A stretch of 7,879 bases of DNA from DATAEG01 sp036258135 (GCA_036258135.1 DATAEG010000065.1:1-7879); one strand, 5' to 3'. Shown: positions 1-5,332, counted from the stretch's first letter. The notes: generated from the sequence alone by a model not told the origin. A program made the numbers and translations.

Positions 1-92
1 TGCTCGCCCTTGATGGTTCGCTTCTCGATTGCCTCTATCTTCGCCGCCCCGTGATGTGGATAAACGACGGTCTCGCCGACCTTGAACGTCAT
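1..92 (-). CDS. carD: CarD family transcriptional regulator, N-terminal fragment (runs off window)
   Basis: Only the first 30 codons are present; the gene continues beyond position 1. The visible peptide begins MTFKVGETVVYPHHG and continues with a GAAKIEAIEKRTIKGE segment, which closely matches the N-terminus of actinobacterial CarD as I remember it. This part belongs to the Tudor-like RNA-polymerase-interaction domain, which binds the beta subunit. CarD of this family stabilises the open promoter complex and affects rRNA and stress transcription in mycobacteria. The ATG at 92 is chosen because AAAGGGG (108 down to 102 on the minus strand) lies 9 nt upstream as a good Shine-Dalgarno sequence. 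The gene is divergent from the lipoprotein gene, as carD and lpqE are in mycobacteria. The DNA-binding C-terminal domain cannot be judged here. Confidence 0.93.
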   Translation of the reverse strand, partial: MTFKVGETVVYPHHGAAKIEAIEKRTIKGE

Positions 93-118
93 ATGAGGCA
101 ACCCCTTTCGCTTTTCTC

Positions 119-141
119 AGGATATCACGAGGCGCCGACGC
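119..141 (-). promoter_or_regulatory. Candidate carD promoter
   Basis: Read on the minus strand, TATCCT (124 to 119) fits the actinobacterial -10 pattern TAnnnT. It would place the transcript start near 112, leaving a leader of about 20 nt that includes the carD Shine-Dalgarno. No TTGACA-like -35 is visible at normal spacing. Exactly 8 nt upstream of the hexamer is GCGTCGGCG (141 to 133), which matches 6 of 9 positions of the TTGTCRGTG element of RecA-independent DNA-damage promoters but lacks its TTG start. In GC-rich DNA this similarity may be chance. Confidence 0.22.
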
Positions 142-180
142 TCCCGCTGGCTGGAAGCCCCTGTAGCCACCGCCACACGG

Positions 181-216
181 GGCCCGCGAGAGGTACCCGC
201 CTGCTCGCCGCGGGCC
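181..216. repeat. Inverted repeat in the carD-lipoprotein intergenic region
   Basis: GGCCCGCG (181-188) and CGCGGGCC (209-216) are perfect 8-bp complements separated by 20 nt. A competing pairing exists between GCGAG (186-190) and CTCGC (204-208), so the region could fold in two ways. It lies 28 bp before the ATG of the lipoprotein gene and about 90 bp upstream of carD. It could be an operator, a leader hairpin, or a by-product of high GC. No factor can be assigned. Confidence 0.35.
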
Positions 217-243
217 GACATCAGCCGCCGGGAGCGGGCCGCT

Positions 244-855
244 ATGGTGTGCGCTGTGAGCCCGGCCACGTCTGCCGCCCTCCGCTCCCGGTGGGCCCTG
301 CTCGCGGCGCTGGCCGTGCTCGTCTTCGTTGCTGGATGCGCGGCCGGCCAGCGGGCGCCAAGCTCTTCGGAGATCTCCACCATCGACGGCGTCAACGCCA
401 ACATTGGCTCGATGCAGGTGCGCAATCTCGGTCTGGCCGCGCCGCCCACCACCTCGGGATATGCGGTCGGCGACTCGGCGCAACTCGTCTTCGCGATGGT
501 CAACACCGCAGCCCGGGACGATCAACTGACCTCCGTGACCAGCCCGGTCGCCAGCAGCGCGACCTCGACTTCGGTCAGCGCCGTGGCGTCACCGACCACG
601 AGCGCGGCCCGGGCCCAGCCGCGGGCGTTCGTCCCTATCTCGGTACAGCCCGGTGAGCTCGTCCCGGTGGGCTACGGATCGCCCGCCGCGACGGTGACCC
701 TCGTCGGCCTGACCAAGCCGCTCATCTCAGGGCAGACGCTGGTCGTAACCCTCGGGTTCCGCAATGCCGGGACCAGGACCATCCGGATCACGGTGCGGCT
801 GGGCGAGGGCGCGATCTCCACACCTACCGTGAACGTGGCGCCGCCGGAGCAATAG
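244..855 (+). CDS. lpqE: LpqE-like lipoprotein
   Basis: This is a predicted membrane-anchored lipoprotein of 203 residues. The signal peptide has a short basic n-region (R14, R16), a hydrophobic core at residues 17-30 and a lipobox V29-A30-G31-C32, so C32 should be the lipidated residue after cleavage. The mature part has beta-sandwich-like segments, including an IDGVNANIGSMQVRNL stretch (47-62), GYAVGDSAQLVFAMVN (72-87) and a C-terminal VVTLGFRNAGT segment. The name rests on the carD-lpqE-radA-disA order and on the NxxIGxxxxRN pattern typical of the mycobacterial lipoprotein. The family resembles the PCuAC copper-chaperone fold, but this protein has no histidine, so copper binding is not supported. 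A Ser/Thr/Ala-rich stretch at 96-125 looks like a low-complexity loop. ATG 244 is preceded by GGGAG (230-234). GTG 256 is a real alternative: it follows a TATGGT hexamer (242-247) by 8 nt, which would suit a near-leaderless message. Function is unknown. Confidence 0.82.
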   Translation: MVCAVSPATSAALRSRWALLAALAVLVFVAGCAAGQRAPSSSEISTIDGVNANIGSMQVRNLGLAAPPTTSGYAVGDSAQLVFAMVNTAARDDQLTSVTSPVASSATSTSVSAVASPTTSAARAQPRAFVPISVQPGELVPVGYGSPAATVTLVGLTKPLISGQTLVVTLGFRNAGTRTIRITVRLGEGAISTPTVNVAPPEQ

Positions 856-878
856 CCGCGCCGAGCGCCTGCCCGGTC

Positions 879-901
879 CTGTCCGAGGTGCCCGCTAGCG
901 T
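879..901 (+). promoter_or_regulatory. Candidate PafBC-type (RecA-NDp) promoter of radA
   Basis: CTGTCCGAG (879-887), an 8-nt spacer (888-895) and TAGCGT (896-901) match the architecture TTGTCRGTG-N8-TAnnnT described for RecA-independent DNA-damage promoters of mycobacteria, which are activated by PafBC. The upstream element agrees at 6 of 9 positions, including the TGTC core, and the spacing and hexamer fit exactly. The hexamer ends 6 nt before the radA ATG, so transcription would start at or next to the A of the start codon. There is no Shine-Dalgarno before that ATG and no TTGACA-like -35. The motif is seen in the sequence; the regulator is inferred. Confidence 0.45.
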
Positions 902-907
902 CCGGCT

Positions 908-2314
908 ATGCCGTCGTCGGCCAACAGCCGCGTCAAAGCGCCCAGCCATCAATGCGCCGAGTGCGGCGCCGTCTCCGTGCGCTGGGTGGGCCGCTGCCCG
1001 GAATGCCAGGCCTGGGGGACTATGCAGGCCGAAGGCCGGCCGGTCCGTGCCGGGCTCGCCCGCGCCACGGTCCGGGCCAAGGCGACGCCCATCGAGTCGG
1101 TCGACCTGGTCAGCGCCAGGACGGTCGCCACCGGTGTGGCCGAGTTGGACCGGGTACTCGGCGGCGGCCTGGTGCCCGGCGCGGTCGTGCTCCTGGCCGG
1201 AGAGCCCGGCGTAGGCAAGTCGACGCTGCTGCTCGAAGTGGCGCACCGGTTCGCCGAGCGCGGCCAGACATCGTCGCTGGTGGTCACCGGCGAGGAGTCG
1301 GTAGCGCAGGTCCGGCTCCGCGCCGAGCGCACCGGATCGATGCATCCCCGGCTGTACCTGGCTGCCGAGAACGACCTAGCCGCCGTGCTGACGCACGTGG
1401 ACGAGGTGGGCCCAGGCCTGCTCATCGTCGACTCAGTGCAGACGGTCACCTCCACGTCGCTAGAAGCCGCCGCCGGAAGTGTCACCCAAATCCGGGGAGT
1501 GGCCACGGCGCTGATTGAGGTGGCCAAGCAACGTGCCATGGCCTGCGTCCTGGTCGGACACGTCACGAAAGACGGGTCGATCGCCGGGCCGCGAGTGCTG
1601 GAGCATCTGGTCGATGTTGTCCTGCACTTCGAGGGCGATCGTCATTCGGCGTTGCGGCTGCTACGCGCGACCAAGAACCGCTACGGCCCCGCCGACGAGG
1701 TCGGCTGCTTCGAGATGCACGAGTCGGGCATCACCGGACTGGCGGACCCGTCCGGCGCGTTCTTCAGCCATCGGGCCGCTCCGGTCGCGGGCACGTGCGT
1801 CACGGTCACGGTCGAGGGGCGCCGACCGTTGCTGGCCGAGGTCCAGTCCCTGGTAGCCGGCAGCCCTAATGGCGGGTCAGGACGTCGCGCCGTCACCGAC
1901 CTCGACCAGTCCCGGGTGGCGATGGTGCTCGCCATCCTCAGCCGGCACGCCCAGATGAGCCTCGCCGACCGAGACGTCTACACCGCCAGCGTCGGCGGGC
2001 TGCGCCTCACCGAGCCGGCCGCGGATCTCGCCATCGCCCTCGCGGTGCGGTCCGCCGTCTCCGGCCGGGCGATTCCGTCCACCGTGTGTGCCATCGGCGA
2101 GCTCTCCCTCTCCGGCGACGTACGCCGGGTGGCCCGGCTGGACCAGCGCTTGGCCGAGGCCGCCCGGCTGGGTTTCCACACGGCGCTGGTGCCGGCCTCG
2201 GCGCTGCCGGTCCGCGCCGACGGGTTGCGGGTCGTCGGGGTCGACGCGCTCACCGACGCGCTGGAGGCGGACGAACGGCTGGAACAGCGGCGGGGTTTCA
2301 CGTCGGTGCGGTGA
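908..2314 (+). CDS. radA: DNA repair protein RadA (Sms), DNA branch-migration helicase
   Basis: RadA is a cytoplasmic RecA-like, hexameric ATPase that loads on recombination intermediates and drives branch migration or D-loop extension. The 468-residue length is normal for the family. In order: a four-cysteine zinc finger (C16, C19, C30, C33), Walker A GEPGVGKST at 98-106, Walker B LLIVDS at 171-176, the RadA signature as KNRYG at 256-260 (usually KNRFG), and a Lon-protease-like C-terminal domain from about 300 to 455 with the DVYTASVGGLRLTEPAADLA region at 356-375. This domain acts as a scaffold and DNA-binding platform in RadA and is not proteolytic. ATG 908 has no Shine-Dalgarno and follows a TAGCGT hexamer by 6 nt, suggesting a leaderless message. 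disA follows after 135 bp. RadA is known to bind DisA and inhibit c-di-AMP synthesis in Mycobacterium smegmatis, and the two also interact in Bacillus subtilis. Confidence 0.97.
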   Translation: MPSSANSRVKAPSHQCAECGAVSVRWVGRCPECQAWGTMQAEGRPVRAGLARATVRAKATPIESVDLVSARTVATGVAELDRVLGGGLVPGAVVLLAGEPGVGKSTLLLEVAHRFAERGQTSSLVVTGEESVAQVRLRAERTGSMHPRLYLAAENDLAAVLTHVDEVGPGLLIVDSVQTVTSTSLEAAAGSVTQIRGVATALIEVAKQRAMACVLVGHVTKDGSIAGPRVLEHLVDVVLHFEGDRHSALRLLRATKNRYGPADEVGCFEMHESGITGLADPSGAFFSHRAAPVAGTCVTVTVEGRRPLLAEVQSLVAGSPNGGSGRRAVTDLDQSRVAMVLAILSRHAQMSLADRDVYTASVGGLRLTEPAADLAIALAVRSAVSGRAIPSTVCAIGELSLSGDVRRVARLDQRLAEAARLGFHTALVPASALPVRADGLRVVGVDALTDALEADERLEQRRGFTSVR

Positions 2315-2357
2315 GCCGCCGATGAACCCGGCGGCTGAGGTCCGGGCGATAAGGAGG

Positions 2358-2374
2358 CGGACCCCGAGGGTCCG
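2358..2374. repeat. Perfect 7-bp hairpin between radA and disA
   Basis: CGGACCC (2358-2364), loop CGA, and GGGTCCG (2368-2374) form a perfect stem starting 43 nt after the radA stop codon. A TAGACT hexamer (2381-2386) begins 6 nt after the stem, so the palindrome occupies the place of the -35 and spacer of the likely disA promoter. There is no T-tract after it. Possible roles are an operator at the disA promoter or a compact terminator for radA. AAGGAGG lies immediately before it (2351-2357) but no plausible start codon follows at a usable distance. Confidence 0.5.
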
Positions 2375-2380
2375 ATCGCC

Positions 2381-2386
2381 TAGACT
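2381..2386 (+). promoter_or_regulatory. Candidate disA -10 element
   Basis: TAGACT fits the actinobacterial TAnnnT -10 pattern and would place a transcript start near 2393, leaving a leader of about 57 nt that carries the GAGGA Shine-Dalgarno at 2440-2444. No convincing -35 is present; the equivalent space is filled by the palindrome at 2358-2374. If active, this promoter would uncouple disA from radA, though read-through from radA also remains possible. Confidence 0.3.
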
Positions 2387-2449
2387 TGCGCGGGTGCGCT
2401 GCATTCGCGTACACCCGGACCTGCCCCCAAGACAGCGACGAGGATCTCC

Positions 2450-3529
2450 GTGGCTGCTGCTGAACGCGATGACGCGTTGCGTTCCGTCCTGGCCTCGCTT
2501 GCCCCTGGAACCGAGCTGCGGGACGGGCTGGAGCGGATTCTTCGCGGCAATACCGGCGCCCTCATCGTCTGTGGCTGGGACGAAACCGTCGAATCGATCT
2601 GCACCGGCGGCTTCCCGCTCGACGTCGAGTTCTCCGCCACCCAACTGCGCGAGCTGGCCAAGATGGACGGTGCGGTCATCCTGAGCAGTGACGGCAGCCG
2701 CATCGTCCGCGCGGCGACTCACCTCATGCCAGACGCCGCCATTCCCACCGAAGAGTCCGGCACCAGGCACCGCACCGCTCAACGCGCGGCCGTACAGACC
2801 GGACTGCCAGTCATCTCGGTGAGTCAGTCAATGCGCACCATCGGGCTCTACAACGGCGGCAGCCGGTTCGTCGTCGAGGGTTCCGCGGCGGTGCTGTCCC
2901 GGGCCAACCAAGCGCTGGATACGCTGGAGCGATACAAGGCCCGGCTCGACGAGGTGTCGAACACGCTGTTCGCTCTCGAGATCGAGGACCTCGTCACCAT
3001 CCGCGATGCGGCCGGTGTGTTGCAACGCCTGGAGATGGTGCTGCGCATCGAGGACGAGGTCAGTCGCTATAAGGTCGAGTTGGGCATCGACGGCCGCCTC
3101 CTCGCGCTTCAGCTCGAGGAGCTGATGGCCGGCGTGCGCACCGACCGCGACCTGCTCGTCCGCGACTACCTGCCCTCTGGGCGGCGCGCCATTCCAGCGG
3201 AGGCGGCGCTGGAGGCATTGGACGCGCTCGACTCGACCGACCTGTTGGACCTCGTTCTCGTGGCTGAGGCGCTCGGCTATCCCGCCACCGTAGAAGCGCT
3301 CGACATCGCGGTGAGCCCGCGCGGGTACCGCATGCTCAGCCGGGTGCCACGACTGCCCTCGTCCGTCCTGGACCGAGTCGTCGAGCAGTTCAGCAGCCTT
3401 CAGAAACTGCTGGCGGCCACTACCGAGGACCTGCAGCAGGTCGAAGGCGTAGGCGAGGCGCGGGCCCGCGGCGTGCGCGAGTCGCTGTCCCGGCTGGCCG
3501 ACGCCTCGATCGTGGACCGTTACGCCTAG
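2450..3529 (+). CDS. disA: DNA integrity scanning diadenylate cyclase DisA
   Basis: DisA joins two ATP molecules into cyclic di-AMP and stops doing so when bound to branched DNA, linking genome integrity to second-messenger signalling. It acts as an octamer in the cytoplasm. The 359-residue protein has the normal length. The N-terminal diadenylate cyclase domain (about 1-145) carries the catalytic DGA at 73-75 and the ATP-binding GTRHR at 104-108. A helical linker follows (about 150-290), and the C-terminal helix-hairpin-helix DNA-binding domain includes VEGVGEARAR at 331-340. The C-terminus ends in DRYA, close to the DRYW I recall from the mycobacterial protein. The start is a GTG at 2450, chosen because GAGGA (2440-2444) precedes it by 5 nt and because the N-terminus then aligns in length with the family. 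The gene lies downstream of radA, whose product is its known partner, and converges on the membrane-protein gene 22 bp away. Confidence 0.97.
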   Translation: MAAAERDDALRSVLASLAPGTELRDGLERILRGNTGALIVCGWDETVESICTGGFPLDVEFSATQLRELAKMDGAVILSSDGSRIVRAATHLMPDAAIPTEESGTRHRTAQRAAVQTGLPVISVSQSMRTIGLYNGGSRFVVEGSAAVLSRANQALDTLERYKARLDEVSNTLFALEIEDLVTIRDAAGVLQRLEMVLRIEDEVSRYKVELGIDGRLLALQLEELMAGVRTDRDLLVRDYLPSGRRAIPAEAALEALDALDSTDLLDLVLVAEALGYPATVEALDIAVSPRGYRMLSRVPRLPSSVLDRVVEQFSSLQKLLAATTEDLQQVEGVGEARARGVRESLSRLADASIVDRYA

Positions 3530-3551
3530 TCACACCCAGCCTGCATAGCCA

Positions 3552-4172
3552 CTACTTGACGACGAAGGTCACCGACGCACTTCGGGTCCCGTTCAGCGCG
3601 GCGTAGAGCCGGTAAGTGCCTGGTTGCACCTGTAGTCGGGTGCCGCCGCAGCCGGGTTGGGACGTCTTGCCCGTCCAGATCACCTCGACGCGCACCGGCT
3701 TGTTTGGTGCCAGCCGTTGCGGGGCCGTGCCGGGTTGCACCTGGCAATCGTGACTGCCCCACACCCGCACGTCGCCGGTGAAGACGGTCAGTTCCACCTG
3801 CTGGTCGGCCAGGTCCTGGACACAGGAGGACTTGCCGGTGTTCGTGACGACGAGGTAGAGCGCCGCCGCTTCGCCGACCTTGTATGTGCGCTTGCCGGTC
3901 GCGGCCGCCACGGTGAGCCCGGACACGGCGCAGCGCGCGCCGCGCGGAGGCGGCTTGGCCGTCGTCCTGCCGACGCTTGTGCTCGGCGGGCTGGAGTGCG
4001 AGCTAGAGCGGGAGACGGCGTGGGAGGGTGGCGCGGCGTTGCCGTCACTCTTGCCCGGGCCGCCGAAGACCACATACCAGGTGAGTACGACGAGCCCGAT
4101 GACCAGCGCAGCCACCGCCAACCGACGACGCCAATACGTGGCGGGCGGCAACGTTCCCACTGGCTGCAACAT
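3552..4172 (-). CDS. Single-pass membrane protein with extracytoplasmic beta domain (Rv3587c-like position)
   Basis: I cannot assign a function. From the ATG at 4172 the protein has 206 residues: a short cytoplasmic tail MLQPVGTLPPATYWRRR, one membrane helix at about 18-36, a Ser/Pro/Thr-rich linker at about 40-78, and a compact C-terminal domain from about 80 to 206. The positive RRR before the helix and the low-complexity linker after it predict that the C-terminal domain is outside. That domain has regularly spaced beta-like segments, including TYKVGEAAALYLVVTNTG (96-113), and four cysteines (C81, C117, C143, C175) that could form two disulfides. The reading frame stays open to 4349, but the extra 59 residues look non-native, are rich in arginine and overlap the mutY start region. 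The Shine-Dalgarno before 4172 is weak (AGG, 4 nt upstream). Position and strand match Rv3587c, a conserved membrane protein of unknown function next to disA; assigning it to the same family is inference. Confidence 0.8.
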   Translation of the reverse strand: MLQPVGTLPPATYWRRRLAVAALVIGLVVLTWYVVFGGPGKSDGNAAPPSHAVSRSSSHSSPPSTSVGRTTAKPPPRGARCAVSGLTVAAATGKRTYKVGEAAALYLVVTNTGKSSCVQDLADQQVELTVFTGDVRVWGSHDCQVQPGTAPQRLAPNKPVRVEVIWTGKTSQPGCGGTRLQVQPGTYRLYAALNGTRSASVTFVVK

Positions 4173-4181
4173 GTCGCCTGA

Positions 4182-4187
4182 ACGGTA
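4182..4187 (-). promoter_or_regulatory. Weak candidate -10 for the membrane-protein gene
   Basis: On the minus strand TACCGT fits TAnnnT and lies 9 nt before the ATG at 4172, so the message would be nearly leaderless. This agrees with the poor Shine-Dalgarno. It overlaps the palindrome CGGTAACCG (4183-4191). No -35 is recognisable, and the motif is short enough to occur by chance. Confidence 0.2.
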
Positions 4188-4242
4188 ACCGAAGCCGTCC
4201 CCACGCCCGTGCACCAACACAACGCGGAGACAAGGCCCTGGC

Positions 4243-4316
4243 GTGTCTCTCCCAACCCCACGCTCTGCTGCGCGGCCCGAACGCCGCTCACGACGAGCAG
4301 GAATTGGGAGAGACAC
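4243..4316. repeat. 13-bp perfect inverted repeat with nested stems
   Basis: GTGTCTCTCCCAA (4243-4255) and TTGGGAGAGACAC (4304-4316) are perfect complements separated by 48 nt. Inside lie two smaller collinear stems: CTGCT (4265-4269) with AGCAG (4296-4300), and GCGGC (4272-4276) with GCCGC (4283-4287) around a CCGAAC loop. The element sits between the divergent membrane-protein gene and mutY. The right arm ends 2 nt before the likely mutY -10 (TAGGCT, 4319-4324). It could be a paired operator for both genes, a structured RNA, or a small relic of an inserted element: the flanks CCTGGC (4237-4242) and CCTAGGC (4317-4323) resemble an imperfect target duplication. No T-tract follows either arm, so a simple terminator is unlikely. 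Confidence 0.75.
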
Positions 4317-4318
4317 CC

Positions 4319-4324
4319 TAGGCT
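4319..4324 (+). promoter_or_regulatory. Candidate mutY -10 element
   Basis: TAGGCT fits the TAnnnT -10 pattern. The predicted transcript start near 4331 leaves only about 4 nt before the mutY ATG at 4335, and no Shine-Dalgarno is present, so a near-leaderless message is likely. There is no TTGACA-like -35; the region at and just upstream is occupied by the right arm of the inverted repeat at 4304-4316, which may be where a regulator acts. Confidence 0.35.
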
Positions 4325-4334
4325 CAGCTCCGCG

Positions 4335-5207
4335 ATGAACAGTGGACACGCGCTGGCGGACCGCCTGCTCGGCTGGTTCGAGGCGTCGGCTCGCGACCTC
4401 CCGTGGCGGGCGCCCGGCACGTCGCCGTGGGCGGTCCTCGTAAGCGAGGTCATGCTCCAGCAGACGCCTGCGAGCCGGGTGACTCCCGTCTATACCGCGT
4501 GGCTGGCTCGCTGGCCGACCGCCGCGGATCTGGCCGCGGCGTCAGCAGGTGACGCGGTCCGCGCCTGGGGCAAGCTCGGCTACCCGCGGCGCGCGCTGCG
4601 GCTACGGGAGTGCGCGGTCGCGGTGTGCGACCGCTTCGACGGCCGCGTGCCCGACGATGTCGGGACGCTGCTGACTCTGCCGGGCGTCGGACCGTACACA
4701 GCTCGCGCTGTGTGCGCGTTCGCCTTCGGACAGCGCCAGCCGCTGGTCGACACCAACGTCCGCCGCGTCGTCAGCCGACTCGTGCGAGGCGAAGCGGCCA
4801 CCGCGCCGTCGACGGCACGCGACCTGGCCGCGGTCGACTCCCTCCTGCCCGACGACGCCAGGGCGGCGCGGTTCTCGGCCGCGTTGATGGAGCTGGGCGC
4901 CACGCTTTGCACCTCAGCCCGGCCCGCCTGCCCACGTTGCCCGGTCGCGGACGCCTGCGCCTGGCGGGCCGCCGGCTACCCGCCAACAGCCGGACCGACG
5001 GCACGGACCCAGCGTTATGCCGGCACCGACCGCCAGGTGCGCGGCCGCCTCCTCGACGTCCTGCGGGCCAGTCCCGACCCGGTCGGCGCCGCCGAACTCG
5101 ACTTCGCCTGGCCGGATCGCGTGCAGCGGCGGCGGGCGTTGGAGAGCCTGATCGCCGACGGCCTCATCGATCCGCTCGCCGGCGGACGGTTCGCCCTCCC
5201 CGCCTGA
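4335..5207 (+). CDS. mutY: A/G-specific adenine glycosylase MutY
   Basis: MutY removes adenine mispaired with 8-oxoguanine, starting base excision repair and preventing G-to-T transversions. Visible hallmarks are the catalytic-glutamate segment SEVMLQQT at 37-44 (E38), the helix-hairpin-helix LPGVGPYTARAV at 115-126, the catalytic aspartate D139 in PLVDTNVRRV, and the 4Fe-4S ligands C192, C199, C202 and C208 with the standard C-x6-C-x2-C-x5-C spacing. The protein ends after 290 residues, with about 80 residues beyond the cluster that look like a small winged-helix segment. The MutT-like 8-oxoguanine recognition domain of Escherichia coli MutY (350 residues) is absent, which I recall being usual for actinobacterial MutY. 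The frame is open upstream to 4209, but those extra 42 residues are not MutY-like and cross the inverted repeat. ATG 4335 gives a proper N-terminus (LLGWFEASARDLPWR) and follows a candidate -10 closely. Confidence 0.95.
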   Translation: MNSGHALADRLLGWFEASARDLPWRAPGTSPWAVLVSEVMLQQTPASRVTPVYTAWLARWPTAADLAAASAGDAVRAWGKLGYPRRALRLRECAVAVCDRFDGRVPDDVGTLLTLPGVGPYTARAVCAFAFGQRQPLVDTNVRRVVSRLVRGEAATAPSTARDLAAVDSLLPDDARAARFSAALMELGATLCTSARPACPRCPVADACAWRAAGYPPTAGPTARTQRYAGTDRQVRGRLLDVLRASPDPVGAAELDFAWPDRVQRRRALESLIADGLIDPLAGGRFALPA

Positions 5208-5284
5208 ACCCTCTTCCCAGGGCCGAGGGGACGTTATGGCCGGTTTCTGCGTGTCGTCGGCAGAAGTTCCCCCTCGAACGCGAG

Positions 5285-5317
5285 AACCTCCCCCTCGGCG
5301 TGGGCGAGGGGGAGGTT
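5285..5317. terminator. Bidirectional hairpin between convergent mutY and clpC
   Basis: AACCTCCCCCTCG (5285-5297), a 7-nt loop and CGAGGGGGAGGTT (5305-5317) form a perfect 13-bp GC-rich stem. It lies 77 nt after the mutY stop and 15 nt after the clpC stop on the opposite strand, so it is placed to end both transcripts. Neither side has a clear T-run, which is common for actinobacterial hairpin terminators. A second copy of CCCCCTCG at 5269-5276, and CGAGGGG at 5224-5230, allow alternative pairings. Confidence 0.75.
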
Positions 5318-5332
5318 GTGGGTCGCGAGTGG

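Noticed and set aside
2315..2449. c-di-AMP riboswitch (ydaO type) before disA
   Set aside because: The 135-bp spacer is too short and shows only one simple hairpin, not the multi-helix pseudosymmetric fold of that riboswitch.
2322..2684. Small frame starting at ATG 2322, downstream of radA
   Set aside because: It runs into disA in the wrong frame, is rich in Arg and Pro, and its start has no Shine-Dalgarno at usable spacing.
1877..2782. Open frame of 301 codons on the minus strand across the end of radA and start of disA
   Set aside because: It is antisense to two well-supported genes, low in complexity and rich in Gly, Arg and Asp as expected from a GC-rich shadow frame. It shows no recognisable motif.
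4243..4316. Complete insertion sequence bounded by the 13-bp arms
   Set aside because: Only 48 bp lie between the arms, with no transposase, and the flanking direct repeat is imperfect. At most it is a non-autonomous relic.
4209..4334. Upstream extension of mutY to the ATG at 4209
   Set aside because: The added 42 residues have no MutY character and cover the inverted repeat. The family sequence begins right after the ATG at 4335.
4173..4349. Upstream extension of the membrane-protein gene to the ATG at 4349
   Set aside because: The added 59 residues are arginine-rich, cross the 13-bp inverted repeat and overlap the mutY start. The ATG at 4172 gives a typical short cytoplasmic tail before the membrane helix.
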